Source of the DNA: Zygosaccharomyces rouxii
Lineage: Eukaryota; Ascomycota; Saccharomycetes; Saccharomycetales; Saccharomycetaceae
DNA length: 64,000 nucleotides
Assembly: GCF_000026365.1 (NCBI RefSeq)
Contig: NC_012996.1
Span: forward strand, 1,488,001-1,552,000
Direction: 5' to 3'
Shown: positions 54,876 through 64,000 of the stretch, one piece after another
Position numbering within the stretch: position 1 is the first letter of the stretch
Layout: every line of letters begins with the position of its first letter
Notes under the pieces: generated by a model
The model's database searches: none
Seen by the model: the letters and a program-made list of their open reading frames with translations, nothing else
Told to the model about the DNA's origin: nothing
Program-made: the position numbers and the translations under genes

Positions 54876-56651
54876 ATGCCAGAGTACAGTCTATTACCGG
54901 ATGGCTTTCGAGTCAGTATTCCTAATTTCAGACCGAGTGATCTCTTTGATAACTTGCATACAATTATTCATGAAGAAGCCGATAATGAGCCAGAAATTGC
55001 GGAACATTTTGAATACGAACAAGAGCTGGATAAGTCGTTACTATCTAGGACCTCTGTAATTGGTCTTGGATTTGGGTTGATGAGTCCCGTTCTGGGGATG
55101 TGTACTAGTATGGGGATTGGTCTTTTGAATGGTGGCCCTTTCACCATTATGTTTGGCTTCCAGGTATGCGGGGTGTTTTCATTTCTGTGTGCTTGTTCCC
55201 TTGGTGAAGTGGTTTCCAAATTTCCGATGGAGTTGCATGGTGCTAGTGCAATATTAGCCCCAGATTATATCAAGAGAATTAGTTCTTGGCTTACCGGATG
55301 GTTTTTATTGTTAGGTAATTGGTTTATGAGTATTGGCGTTACTTTCGCCGGCGCTCAGTTAATCATTTCTTTAATTGCCATGGCTAATTTTGATTTAATC
55401 TCAGAGAAATATTTGGTTTTATACACCGTTCTCATATACTATGCGGTAGTTACCATTGTTGGTGTGGTTAATTTGAAGTATGCGAAATATGTGGAAACGA
55501 TCAACAAGGTTTGTATTTATTGGATCATTTATGCGGTGCTTTTCATCGATGTATTATTACTATTGTTCCACAGAAACAAATTTCGTTCTCTACCCTATGC
55601 CTTATTCCATTTTGATAACGAACTTTCAGGATATAGAAGTGTAATCATTTCATTTATCATCGGATTTCAACAATCTAATTTCACTCTTCAAGGGTTCAGT
55701 ATGTTACCAGCATTAGCGGATGAAGTCAAAGTTCCTGAAAAGGATATTCCTCGTGGTATGTCGAGTGCAGTATTGATCTCTACAGTTATTGGAATTATCT
55801 TTCTTTTCCCCATAATGGTGATTCTACCGGATTCTCGTGATTTGTTCAGTAATCAAAAAGTTTTACCAATCGTTAACATTTTCAAAAAATCAACAGATTC
55901 ACAATTTGTTTCTATTTTCCTAGTGCTTTTGATCCTAGGTAACCTGTTCTTTAGTGGTATCGGTTCTATCACCACTTCTTCGCGTGCAGTTTACAGTTTT
56001 AGCCGTGACCATGCTATTCCATATTATCGACTATGGACTTATGTGGATCCTCAATCTGAATCTCGTGTACCCAAATATTCCATTCTTTTGAGTATGTCCA
56101 TTTCGTACATCCTAGGGTTGTTACCACTTTTTTCTAATGCCGCATTCAATGCCTTTATCGGCTGCGCTGTTCTATGTCTATGTTCAGCAACGTTGATACC
56201 TTTACTGTTGGTGCTAGTGACTAGAAGAAGAGTCCTTAAAAATGCACCTGTTAAGATCAAATACAAATTAGGTTGGATTGCAAACATTGGTTCTGTATGT
56301 TGGCTACTCTTGTCAATGTTCTCCGTGTGTTTGCCGCCTCAAATTCCAGTAACCGCGAAGACTATGAATTATGCGCTCTTAGTGTTTTTATTCTGTTTCT
56401 TCATTATCTGCATTCTTTATTATAAATGGGGTCGTAAACACTTCCAGCTACCGCAAGTCGATAAGGCCTCTATTGCCGAAGAGATGAGCACATTAGACGT
56501 TATAAATGTGGATCAGAATTCCACCCCATTGATGGGAAGTGATGCTACTCAACAGAAAGATACAGTATCAGATCACGAAAACTCTACCGCCGGTTCGAGA
56601 ACCGCCGACACATCTGTGCTTAACGATCCCACGAAGAAAGATGACGACTAA
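54876..56651 (+). CDS. TPO5: Polyamine exporter Tpo5, amino-acid/polyamine permease family
   Basis: Tpo5 is an APC-superfamily transporter that in S. cerevisiae resides on Golgi or post-Golgi vesicles and excretes putrescine and spermidine. The 591-residue protein (618 in S. cerevisiae) has a polar N-terminus with NEPEIAEHFEYEQELDKSLL, then about 12 membrane segments beginning SVIGLGFGLMSPVLGM. The conserved GLAL-type permease helix is seen as FLCACSLGEVVSKFPMELHGA, and EVKVPEKDIPRGM is the typical GABA-permease/APC loop. The C-terminal tail (from about 535) is acidic and Ser/Thr-rich. Ortholog of YKL174C, divergent from SNU114 as in S. cerevisiae. Confidence 0.92.
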   Translation: MPEYSLLPDGFRVSIPNFRPSDLFDNLHTIIHEEADNEPEIAEHFEYEQELDKSLLSRTSVIGLGFGLMSPVLGMCTSMGIGLLNGGPFTIMFGFQVCGVFSFLCACSLGEVVSKFPMELHGASAILAPDYIKRISSWLTGWFLLLGNWFMSIGVTFAGAQLIISLIAMANFDLISEKYLVLYTVLIYYAVVTIVGVVNLKYAKYVETINKVCIYWIIYAVLFIDVLLLLFHRNKFRSLPYALFHFDNELSGYRSVIISFIIGFQQSNFTLQGFSMLPALADEVKVPEKDIPRGMSSAVLISTVIGIIFLFPIMVILPDSRDLFSNQKVLPIVNIFKKSTDSQFVSIFLVLLILGNLFFSGIGSITTSSRAVYSFSRDHAIPYYRLWTYVDPQSESRVPKYSILLSMSISYILGLLPLFSNAAFNAFIGCAVLCLCSATLIPLLLVLVTRRRVLKNAPVKIKYKLGWIANIGSVCWLLLSMFSVCLPPQIPVTAKTMNYALLVFLFCFFIICILYYKWGRKHFQLPQVDKASIAEEMSTLDVINVDQNSTPLMGSDATQQKDTVSDHENSTAGSRTADTSVLNDPTKKDDD

Positions 56652-56963
56652 TGAAGAGAATACAAAAATGTAGATACTACGGTATTTGCCTATGGTTCCA
56701 TGAACGTTTTTTTATTTAATTTTATTTTGGTACATCGAAGTTGTACAATGGCTTCCTGGCGGGAATCCGGGGAGTAATAAGCACAGAATTTGCATCATTA
56801 CAGAAAATTTTGTAAATGTGCGTATGTAAAAAGAAATGCATAATATTTGTAAATTCCTTGGATATCATTCAATCGACTATTATATTATATGAAAAACCTA
56901 TGAGAAGGCGGCAAAGATAAAGATAAAAATAACGAAAAAGCAAGGGTGATGGAGAAGGTCTAA
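56652..56963. other. Convergent TPO5-ZRT3 intergenic region (312 bp)
   Basis: AT-rich shared 3' region with T-rich and TATATTATA-like 3'-end signals. No gene seen. Confidence 0.4.
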
Positions 56964-58355
56964 TCATTTGAATAACCCACTCGCTAATACCAAGAGAACA
57001 CCTGCACCAGACCATTTTAAGCAGGTTGTACCGACACTATGGTTTTCTCTAAGTTCCTTTTCAGCTTCACCTTGATGATGATGATGACCTTGACTGAAAC
57101 CAACACCGGTTTGAAACATCTGTAATCCGATAATTAGAAGAAATCCTGCCGTGATGCTCAAATATAGATCCATGTGAGGATGGTAGCTAGGATCGATATT
57201 TTTATTCTTGAAAACCAAGTAACCAATGAGAGCTCCCAACGGTTGTGAACATCCACCTAAGATAGTAGTCACTAGGAGGGCGACTGCTTTTGATTCGAAA
57301 GCAGCATAAAATGGTAACGTCATGGAAAAACCTTCCACGAAATTATGTAATGCCAAACTGAGAAAAATGGAAAACCCAAAATCTTTAGAGACCTGGGATG
57401 ATCTATTGGTATAATAGAGAATGAAACCTTCTGGAAATTTATGCAATGTAATCACCACGCATGTTTGCATACCAATAGACAATAGTTTAGAGAAGGGCGT
57501 TTCTAAATGATGATGGTGATGAACTGATTCTTCATGTACTAATGAACCATACCCAGTAGGTGCAGTAGAGTGATCATGACCTTGATGGTGTCTTTGTGAG
57601 TGAAATTTTCGACGGTAAGTCGGTAAATTTTCTAAATCGTATCCCACATGGTTTTCCAAACATGCCAAACCTTGAGCTTCTAAATAACTCTGTTGTTCCT
57701 CATCTGTTCTAGGTGTTCTCAGAGATGCTGGTAAACAGGGAAAAGCTTCTTCATCTAAGACGGGAACACATGAGTCCAAATTGGAACAACGACCCATGGA
57801 ACCATTATCTACTGTGGATAATAAATCTATCAAAGAAGGTTTAGAGCGTAACGCTTGTCCATTTGACCCTATCGTTCCAGTTCCAGCTCCAGCTCCTTGT
57901 CCTTGCGCTTGCCCCTGCTGTTTTTGATGATTCAAAGGTGTAAATTCATCACCATGATGTGAATGAGAAGTTCCCTCACTACTATCAATACTACCAGCGT
58001 CATGAGCACAGTGAACCATTGATTCGCTCGCAAAAGCATGGACTAAACTGTTTAGGCCTAAGGAAGTAACCATACCTATTAGCATCCCCAAAAAAACTGT
58101 CGCAGACTCCGTATCTTCATCACTATCCCTAGGAAGCATCTTGTAAAGCGCGGTAGTAATCATAGAGCCCGATGAGAGTGACAACCCATAATTAACCAAT
58201 TTTGAACTTGTTTGGCTCCTTGTATTGAATAAGCACGATATTAAAGGGACACACAGACCACCGCCCACACAGAGAAGCGAAGATATAAGTGTATACAATA
58301 ACCATCGCGGTATGAGGGAATCCGTCACTATATGAGTTTCTGTAGGAAATGACAT
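56964..58355 (-). CDS. ZRT3: Vacuolar zinc exporter Zrt3 (ZIP family)
   Basis: Zrt3 releases stored zinc from the vacuole to the cytosol. The 463-residue protein (503 in S. cerevisiae) has three N-terminal membrane segments, then a long polar loop (about 115-285) with His-rich stretches: SHSHHGD, HSQRHHQGHDHS and HHHHHLETPF. Five further segments contain the ZIP metal-site helices HKFPEGF and HNFVEGFS, with the paired His/Glu ligands in transmembrane segments 4 and 5. Another His cluster (GHHHHQGE) precedes the last segment. Ortholog of YKL175W. In S. cerevisiae the gene is induced by Zap1 in low zinc; I found no perfect zinc-response element upstream here. Confidence 0.93.
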   Translation of the reverse strand: MSFPTETHIVTDSLIPRWLLYTLISSLLCVGGGLCVPLISCLFNTRSQTSSKLVNYGLSLSSGSMITTALYKMLPRDSDEDTESATVFLGMLIGMVTSLGLNSLVHAFASESMVHCAHDAGSIDSSEGTSHSHHGDEFTPLNHQKQQGQAQGQGAGAGTGTIGSNGQALRSKPSLIDLLSTVDNGSMGRCSNLDSCVPVLDEEAFPCLPASLRTPRTDEEQQSYLEAQGLACLENHVGYDLENLPTYRRKFHSQRHHQGHDHSTAPTGYGSLVHEESVHHHHHLETPFSKLLSIGMQTCVVITLHKFPEGFILYYTNRSSQVSKDFGFSIFLSLALHNFVEGFSMTLPFYAAFESKAVALLVTTILGGCSQPLGALIGYLVFKNKNIDPSYHPHMDLYLSITAGFLLIIGLQMFQTGVGFSQGHHHHQGEAEKELRENHSVGTTCLKWSGAGVLLVLASGLFK

Positions 58356-59768
58356 TATCTAGGCTCTAGCAGCTGCTGCAGAAGACAGTTTATACCGAAG
58401 CCTACAATACAGGAATACGTCAAAGTCTTCAACAGGACCCATATGATTGTTAGATCATAGCAGGTTTTCGGACTTACTTTATCCTACTTTTGATACCTTT
58501 TTCAATGGCATAGGACACAAGGTCTTGTCACCAGCAAGGTTATTGTCACGCTGTACGTAAGAAGGAATGTATGCATCATGAGAGGCATTGATCACTCTTG
58601 GAACTTGTGCAGTTCTTGAGGTATCCAAGAATGTACTGTAACCGTACAATCAGCTACTAACCTGTGCGGTTATCTTCTGCCTTTATATGTTACTTAGCGC
58701 TAGTGAATTTTTACTGTAGTTGTAACAACCGAGTCATGTGAAAAGCACGTGATTGAGATTGCTTGAAATGAGCTACGTATGAACTTCTCATAGGCTCTTT
58801 CTTCCTCTTCTTTCTCAATTATAAGACCTCCAATGTAAACCGCCTATTTATCTGCTCTTTCACGCTATACGTTTTCTATTCAAAGTGATTTACGTCTGCT
58901 ATCGGACTTTTTATGCCGAAAAAGAAAGATCGTCGAGATTTGACACTTCTAGGTCATCGCACAACTCAAACGATCACGCAAATAGAATCCCCCCGTTAGC
59001 AGTAATGATCACTCCTGTAAGGCACTGGAATCATAGGTTCCCGGGTTTATCCACCTGTGCAATCAGAGGCGCCATCAACTGATGGCATTTGTTTGGCATT
59101 TCTTGTAGAAAACTTACAATTCCACACGGCCATTCGAAGGGTCTTAAGGAAAATTGCAATGGCATCACGACGGTCATTGACAACCGATACATATACACGT
59201 TAATAGACATAGTAGACTTACATGTTAGACATGGAACTATACGGTTGGCAATGGTCACAAGCTCTTACACCAGTTGACTGTGCTGGAGAAGTTCCTCCGC
59301 TGTTCGTATGAGGAAACAAGACCCTTTTAAAGTAACCTAATGAGGGACGACAAAAGTTGCGAGCCTTCTGACATACACCTACATCTACCTATATACATAC
59401 ACCCGAGACAACATACTCTACAGAAGAATTAAGGAAAGGGAGTTGAAAACAGAAGGAAAAGGACGAGGTGTAGGAGAAAGTCTGATTAGCATTTTCTTTT
59501 TTTTTTGTTTTTGTTTTGGTAGATTCCTCCGATACATTGATGAACATATACTCGATACGTTAGTTCATTAAATGACGCTAGATTGTCTTTTCAGAAGCCC
59601 ATCTCGTTGATCATAATATTTCGTATTTTGGCGGTTGTTATTTTGAGCAGTCAGTCTAAAGGTTCACTGTTATTATAGTTTTGCGTCTTCTTTCTAGCTG
59701 CTGCTTAAATCAGATTTTACACTTACAGTTCGTTATTATATTATATTATTGAATTTTCCATTGTTTGA
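58356..59768. promoter_or_regulatory. Divergent ZRT3-LST4 intergenic region (1.41 kb)
   Basis: No gene is supported; frames at 58885-59277 begin at non-ATG codons or resemble nothing. CACGTG occurs at 58746-58751. No exact ACCTTNAAGGT zinc-response element was found; the nearest resemblances (near 59131-59146 and 59318-59335) have several mismatches. A T-rich run at about 59500-59520 lies nearer LST4. Confidence 0.45.
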
Positions 59769-62048
59769 ATGTTGGGTAGTCTTTTAAAGGCTAGTTCCTA
59801 TGGGAACATAGCGACAAGTAATGAGCCTAAAGTGCCCACTCCCACTTCTTATGCTACTGCTACCACTGATCCTGCTACGACGTCAGGTTCGTTAGTTGGG
59901 GGCAATAGCTCTCATCATGAAGATTTTTTGGTTGCACCCCCCATGCTGGATCATGTACCTGATGATTTGAAATACAAGTTATTTGCATCAAAAAATATTC
60001 CCTTTAGTTCGTTATCTTCACCATCATGTGCCATCTTTAGGATTCTAGTAGCAGAAGAGACAGGTCGTATGTGTCGTAATAATTACAAGGTGGTTATGGA
60101 TTTCTCTACCGCAAAAGGTCAACAGATGGATCAAATACGACCTAATGAGTTAAAGGAGTACATCTTTGGGTCACCCATTAGATCTGCGGATTTGTCACAG
60201 GGGAACAAATTTCGAACTATACCAAATTCTGGACTTGTTTTAATTACTAGAGTTTTTTTCACGGATGATCCCAGTTGGAATAATCGGTTGACCGTATCGC
60301 TTTGTGTGCCCACCGTTTTACTGCCCATTATTCCAGAAGCCTGGCAACACATTACGCGTTGGTTAGACCAATGTCAAAGTATTGTATTGGATATTTGGAG
60401 TAAATCCAAGAGTGTTAAATGTAAAAATTATCAAGATGGTGTCCTTCCAAGTAATTTAAACGTTCATTTCCGCTATGAATGTGATACAATTGTACAACTG
60501 TTACAGGGTAAATTGATACCTTGCTTACGGTCTTTTATGGAAATACCTAGAATGTTTCTTTACCCTCAAAACTATCAAAAATTTATCAAGTCCTGGTTTA
60601 AGGACATATTTAGTTGGATTGAAATCAAGGACGGACCTAGAATGAATTTTCTACCAGCACTTTTGGGTAAAATTATTTGTGATTTCAAGGATTGTATGAA
60701 TGATTCTGAAACTACGAGGATTGTAGTGATTTCCGGTAACATGGTTGTTGCTAATAAATTATTGTTCATAATTTCAGGTTTACTGGAACCCAAATATAAG
60801 GGAAAGATAAAATTTATGTCACAATCAGAATCATCGGATAACCTACCTCAACACATGTTGCATAACCCTCTCCCGAAGCGGGATAGCTTCAAAAAGGGCC
60901 ATTATAATGGTAGTGGTATTAATTGTACTAATAACATTTTTACCTCTACAAACAAGGGTTGGGAAATCCCGCGTAATAATAGTCGAAACAGTATGGTGTC
61001 GGTATCATCAAACGAACAATTGGCGGAAGTCATTCAACCATCATCTTTGAAAAGTGGTAGTAATTCATTACAGTACTTATCTTCATCTCTATCGAGCCAC
61101 AACGGCCCTTCATCCTATGGTTCATGGTTTAGTAAGATTACAGGTAGTCAGGCTAGTCCCTCGCTAGCTCCGAAGAATATAGATCAATGGGATAGAATTT
61201 CAGCGCCTATTGGTACACCTGGTAGTATTACAAGCCAACAGCATTTTGGCAGAGGTACGGGAATGGGATTAACACCTCAGCCTTCACCATCAATAAGTGA
61301 ATATGAAGAATTTCCTTGGATGGGGACTCCAAGTTCACCAAGAGCCGGTAATGATAATAATAACAGCAGTAATAATACCCACTCAATGAGAAGATCGTCT
61401 TTCAATGGAGCACCACTGGGCGAAATTAAAATTACCAGGGATTGTCAAAGGATAGATCAGGGAGACGTGCTAGATGAGGCGTTTACCAGGATCTGTAAAC
61501 CTGGATTCGAAATAAGTGAAGGTGAATACGAAGTGATACCAGGAGATTCACGACATGCTGCCTTCATGCAGATAGATATGAATTCACAAATTTTGAGACA
61601 GGGGAAACCGTTAGAATTGTTACCACGATACACAAATTATTTGGCAAAATTCAACCATTGGTTTAAATTACAAGGTTTCCCCGTAGGCAGTGAATCCGAA
61701 TCTCGAGTCATTTATACGATGCGTAAGGATTTGCAGGTCAGTGATAGCTCAAGGACATTGCTGGTATCGCTAAGATCAAGAGAGATTAAGGAAATCACGA
61801 TAATGAGAAATGATTCTAATGAGAGAACGAATAACCGCCACGGGATAGTACAAAAAACAAAGAAAATTTTCAATAACGGTAAATGCGGGAACATTTCCTC
61901 GAGACTCCTCAACTGTATAGCATTTGTCAACGCCAGTATTCAAAGGGCGATGGCACTCTACGACGATGCTGAGCTACTGCAGGAACAGACAGATCATGAC
62001 ATCTTGGACGTTTTCGAATCTTTATTGTGTTATAACAAAAATTCCTAG
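59769..62048 (+). CDS. LST4: Lst4, FNIP homolog in the Lst4-Lst7 GAP complex
   Basis: Lst4 (FNIP family, DENN fold) pairs with the folliculin homolog Lst7. The complex acts on Gtr2 at the vacuole to pass amino-acid signals to TORC1, and it is needed for Gap1 permease delivery. The 759-residue protein (828 in S. cerevisiae) has an N-terminal longin-like region (about 75-160, FRILVAEETGRMCRNNYKVV). A middle FNIP/DENN core includes NRLTVSLCVPTVLLPIIPEAW, split by a Ser/Asn-rich disordered insert (about 385-560, the site of regulated phosphorylation in this family). The C-terminal DENN part has KFNHWFKLQGFPVG and ILDVFESLL. Ortholog of YKL176C. Confidence 0.9.
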   Translation: MLGSLLKASSYGNIATSNEPKVPTPTSYATATTDPATTSGSLVGGNSSHHEDFLVAPPMLDHVPDDLKYKLFASKNIPFSSLSSPSCAIFRILVAEETGRMCRNNYKVVMDFSTAKGQQMDQIRPNELKEYIFGSPIRSADLSQGNKFRTIPNSGLVLITRVFFTDDPSWNNRLTVSLCVPTVLLPIIPEAWQHITRWLDQCQSIVLDIWSKSKSVKCKNYQDGVLPSNLNVHFRYECDTIVQLLQGKLIPCLRSFMEIPRMFLYPQNYQKFIKSWFKDIFSWIEIKDGPRMNFLPALLGKIICDFKDCMNDSETTRIVVISGNMVVANKLLFIISGLLEPKYKGKIKFMSQSESSDNLPQHMLHNPLPKRDSFKKGHYNGSGINCTNNIFTSTNKGWEIPRNNSRNSMVSVSSNEQLAEVIQPSSLKSGSNSLQYLSSSLSSHNGPSSYGSWFSKITGSQASPSLAPKNIDQWDRISAPIGTPGSITSQQHFGRGTGMGLTPQPSPSISEYEEFPWMGTPSSPRAGNDNNNSSNNTHSMRRSSFNGAPLGEIKITRDCQRIDQGDVLDEAFTRICKPGFEISEGEYEVIPGDSRHAAFMQIDMNSQILRQGKPLELLPRYTNYLAKFNHWFKLQGFPVGSESESRVIYTMRKDLQVSDSSRTLLVSLRSREIKEITIMRNDSNERTNNRHGIVQKTKKIFNNGKCGNISSRLLNCIAFVNASIQRAMALYDDAELLQEQTDHDILDVFESLLCYNKNS

Positions 62049-62329
62049 ATGGATTTACCACAGAAACTAATACAGATATCAACGCAGATACCAACACAGA
62101 CGGCGTTAGCACCACTAGGATCGGTATAGCTCTTATTCCTTTTTTTTTTTTTTTTACAGTTAAATAATAATCAGGTCGCGTCATACTTAACGGGAAGAAG
62201 TAAGACCTTCCAATATTTGATGAAGTTTACATTAAAAGCTTAAATCCTTCTTTTAAACCTCGAAGAAACCAAAAAAAAAAGGCAGTAAATAAAGATTTGG
62301 AGGTCAGTTGGTCGATCTAATAGTGGTAA

Positions 62330-64000
62330 ATGTCGTCATCTAGATCAGTATCGCCGCCCAAGGGCTCTAGTCGATCCCTTAAGTTGTTTTTAGACGAAGA
62401 AGACAAGACTCAAGAGGTACTAAAGACTTTTAAATGTCTAGAGGAAAACCATTATGCGAACAAAAGGTTGGGAAATTCGAAGCACAATGAATTCATGGAG
62501 TGTGATTGTTATGAAGAGTTCGAAGACGGTATTAATCGCGCCTGTGACGAAAACTCCGACTGTATTAATAGGCTAACGCTGATCGAGTGTGTTAATGGGC
62601 TATGTGGATCTTGCGGTGAAGACTGTCAAAATCAAAGATTCCAAAGGAAACAGTATGCCGATATTGCAGTTTTCCAAACCAAGTTAAAAGGTTATGGTGT
62701 CCGTGCTCAATCTGATATTGAACCGCATCAGTTTATCTATGAATATATGGGGGACGTGATACCGGAGGACGTCTTTAGGGATAGATTGGTGGATTATGAT
62801 CAAAAGGGTTATCAGCATTTTTATTTTATGATGTTACAAAACGGTGAATTCATTGATGCTACCGTCAAAGGTTCACTAGCGAGATTTTGTAACCATTCTT
62901 GCAATCCAAACGCATATGTGAATAAATGGGTTGTAGCTGGAAAATTGAAGATGGGGATTTTTGCCCATAGAAAAATTTTAAAAGGTGAGGAAATTACATT
63001 CGATTACAACGTTGATAGATATGGTGCCACAGCTCAAAAATGTTACTGTGAAGAACCAAACTGTATTGGATTTTTAGGTGGTAAGACTCAAACTGATGCT
63101 GCAAGTCTATTACCTCAAAATATGGCAGAAGCATTGGTTGTCAGCGTAACTATGGAAAAGCAATGGATTAAATTGAAAAAGCAACAGGGTGAAAAAATTG
63201 TGAAGAGTGAAGGGAACAATATCAATATAGAATTTGTTGAATCACTTAATCCGCCACCTTGTGAAAAACCTGAAGATGTGATCAAAGTTATGAGTGTACT
63301 TTTACAGGTGGAAGACCCTCTGCTGGCCAGAAAATTGTTACAGCGGTTGTTTAACATTGAACCTGATTCTAATTTACACCATCAAATCTTAAAGTTACAT
63401 GGTTACACATGCTTTGTCAAACTGTTACACCTGTTTAAAGAGGACTCATATATGGAAACAAAGATTCTTGATTTCATCCTGAAATTACCAAAGACAACTA
63501 AAAACGGTATCATCACATCTCAAATTGATAAAGAAGTAGAACAAATTGGGAAATCGAATCAAGAATTGGAAGACACATGCACTAAACTACTGCAAAAATG
63601 GAATGATTTTGAGACTTATAAAAGAATTACAAAGAAAGATATCAAAGAGGCATCAAATAAGATGGTAGATTTAAGAAGAATTAGATTACCACCAGGATGG
63701 GAAATCGTTCATGAAAATGGTAAACCAATGTATTATAATGCACAACAAAAGACAAAATTGCATCAGCCACCATCAGGTTCATCAAAGACTTTTAATGCTA
63801 GACGACCACAAACTAATGGTAATTCAGGTACACCGAAGCCATCCATCAAAAGATCACGTCTTGATGATGAAGAGTACGAAAAGCAGAAACTAAGAAGACT
63901 TGAAAAGGAGAAAGAAGCTATTGAAAAAGTTAAAGAGGAGGAGAAGGAAGCTCTGAAATTGAAATTAGAGATGGAAAATCAAAGGAAAAGTGAATTGGAA
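62330..64000 (+). CDS. SET2: Histone H3 lysine-36 methyltransferase Set2 (3' end beyond window)
   Basis: Set2 travels with elongating RNA polymerase II and methylates H3K36, which recruits Rpd3S and suppresses cryptic transcription. The frame runs open from the ATG at 62330 to the window end, 557 codons of about 733. The Cys-rich AWS domain lies at about 57-112 (MECDCYEEFEDG, LCGSCGEDCQN). The SET domain at about 113-235 includes YGVRAQSDI, RFCNHSCNPN (His189, Cys191) and EEITFDYNVDRYG. The post-SET motif is CYCEEPNCIGFLGG. The WW domain starts at residue 453 (LPPGWEIVHENGKPMYYN). A Lys/Glu-rich coiled coil begins near 510 and is cut by the window edge, as is the Pol II CTD-binding SRI domain. 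Ortholog of YJL168C. Confidence 0.98.
   Translation, partial: MSSSRSVSPPKGSSRSLKLFLDEEDKTQEVLKTFKCLEENHYANKRLGNSKHNEFMECDCYEEFEDGINRACDENSDCINRLTLIECVNGLCGSCGEDCQNQRFQRKQYADIAVFQTKLKGYGVRAQSDIEPHQFIYEYMGDVIPEDVFRDRLVDYDQKGYQHFYFMMLQNGEFIDATVKGSLARFCNHSCNPNAYVNKWVVAGKLKMGIFAHRKILKGEEITFDYNVDRYGATAQKCYCEEPNCIGFLGGKTQTDAASLLPQNMAEALVVSVTMEKQWIKLKKQQGEKIVKSEGNNINIEFVESLNPPPCEKPEDVIKVMSVLLQVEDPLLARKLLQRLFNIEPDSNLHHQILKLHGYTCFVKLLHLFKEDSYMETKILDFILKLPKTTKNGIITSQIDKEVEQIGKSNQELEDTCTKLLQKWNDFETYKRITKKDIKEASNKMVDLRRIRLPPGWEIVHENGKPMYYNAQQKTKLHQPPSGSSKTFNARRPQTNGNSGTPKPSIKRSRLDDEEYEKQKLRRLEKEKEAIEKVKEEEKEALKLKLEMENQRKSELE

Noticed and set aside
59318..59335. ACCCTTTTAAAGT as a Zap1 zinc-response element
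   Set aside because: It departs from ACCTTNAAGGT at several positions, including the core spacing.
1..64000. Complete Ty elements, LTRs, transposases or rRNA genes
   Set aside because: No integrase, reverse transcriptase, transposase or rRNA sequence was recognised in either strand, and no terminal-repeat pair was seen near the tRNA genes.

Overview
This is a 64 kb piece of nuclear chromosome from a budding yeast of the family Saccharomycetaceae. The evidence is the set of yeast-specific genes (SSY5, FAR1, PIR cell-wall genes, MRP49, TPO5), compact and nearly intron-free genes about 0.2-1 kb apart, and one classic yeast intron in SEC17 (GTATGT donor, TACTAAC branch site, TAG acceptor). Gene order points to a lineage that did not undergo the whole-genome duplication. 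Genes that lie on two different Saccharomyces cerevisiae segments (the YJL153-YJL168 block and the YKL165-YKL176 block) are interleaved here on one chromosome with consistent orientation, and pairs that are duplicated in S. cerevisiae (TPK1/TPK3, HAL5/KKQ8) are single. A Zygosaccharomyces/Torulaspora-type yeast is my best guess; the genus cannot be fixed by eye.

Layout. 1-10 kb: the 3'-truncated SEC17 (minus strand), CPA2, INO1 and CCP1. 10-21 kb: VPS35, FBP26, SSY5 and FAR1, all on the plus strand. 21-30 kb: a cluster of three PIR (protein with internal repeats) cell-wall genes in + - + orientation, at the syntenic positions of CIS3, HSP150 and PIR5. The first carries long collagen- or mucin-like Gly/Pro/Ala/Thr repeats. 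29.5-34 kb: a DUF1989 (urea-carboxylase-associated family) gene that breaks the conserved order, FMP33, two tRNA-Glu(UUC) genes and the J-protein gene JJJ2. 34-64 kb: MCD4, an uncharacterised MFS transporter (YJL163C type), the PKA catalytic subunit, MRP49, a HAL5/KKQ8 kinase, MRPL38, NNK1, QCR8, ERG20, EBP2, SNU114, TPO5, ZRT3, LST4, and SET2 running off the right end.

There are no operons; each gene is its own unit. Functional themes recur: arginine and inositol biosynthesis (CPA2, INO1), nutrient sensing and signalling (SSY5, PKA, HAL5-type kinase, NNK1, LST4), retromer and vesicle fusion (VPS35, SEC17), mitochondrial respiration and translation (CCP1, QCR8, MRP49, MRPL38, FMP33), and wall and surface biogenesis (PIR genes, MCD4). 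Several promoter motifs are readable: a perfect UAS-INO upstream of INO1, a TGACTC Gcn4-type core plus an RRPE/PAC pair inside a 25-bp palindrome upstream of CPA2, RRPE/PAC with an expanded CTCAT repeat upstream of EBP2, a CCAAT box upstream of QCR8, and Rlm1-type and Ace2/Swi5-type sites between the divergent PIR genes. Four open frames that start at non-ATG codons were trimmed to the conserved ATG (VPS35, MRP49, EBP2, SNU114).

The most unusual items are the repeat-laden PIR protein, the isolated DUF1989 gene, and the palindromic RRPE/PAC element upstream of CPA2. I do not see a mobile element, CRISPR array, rRNA or convincing centromere.
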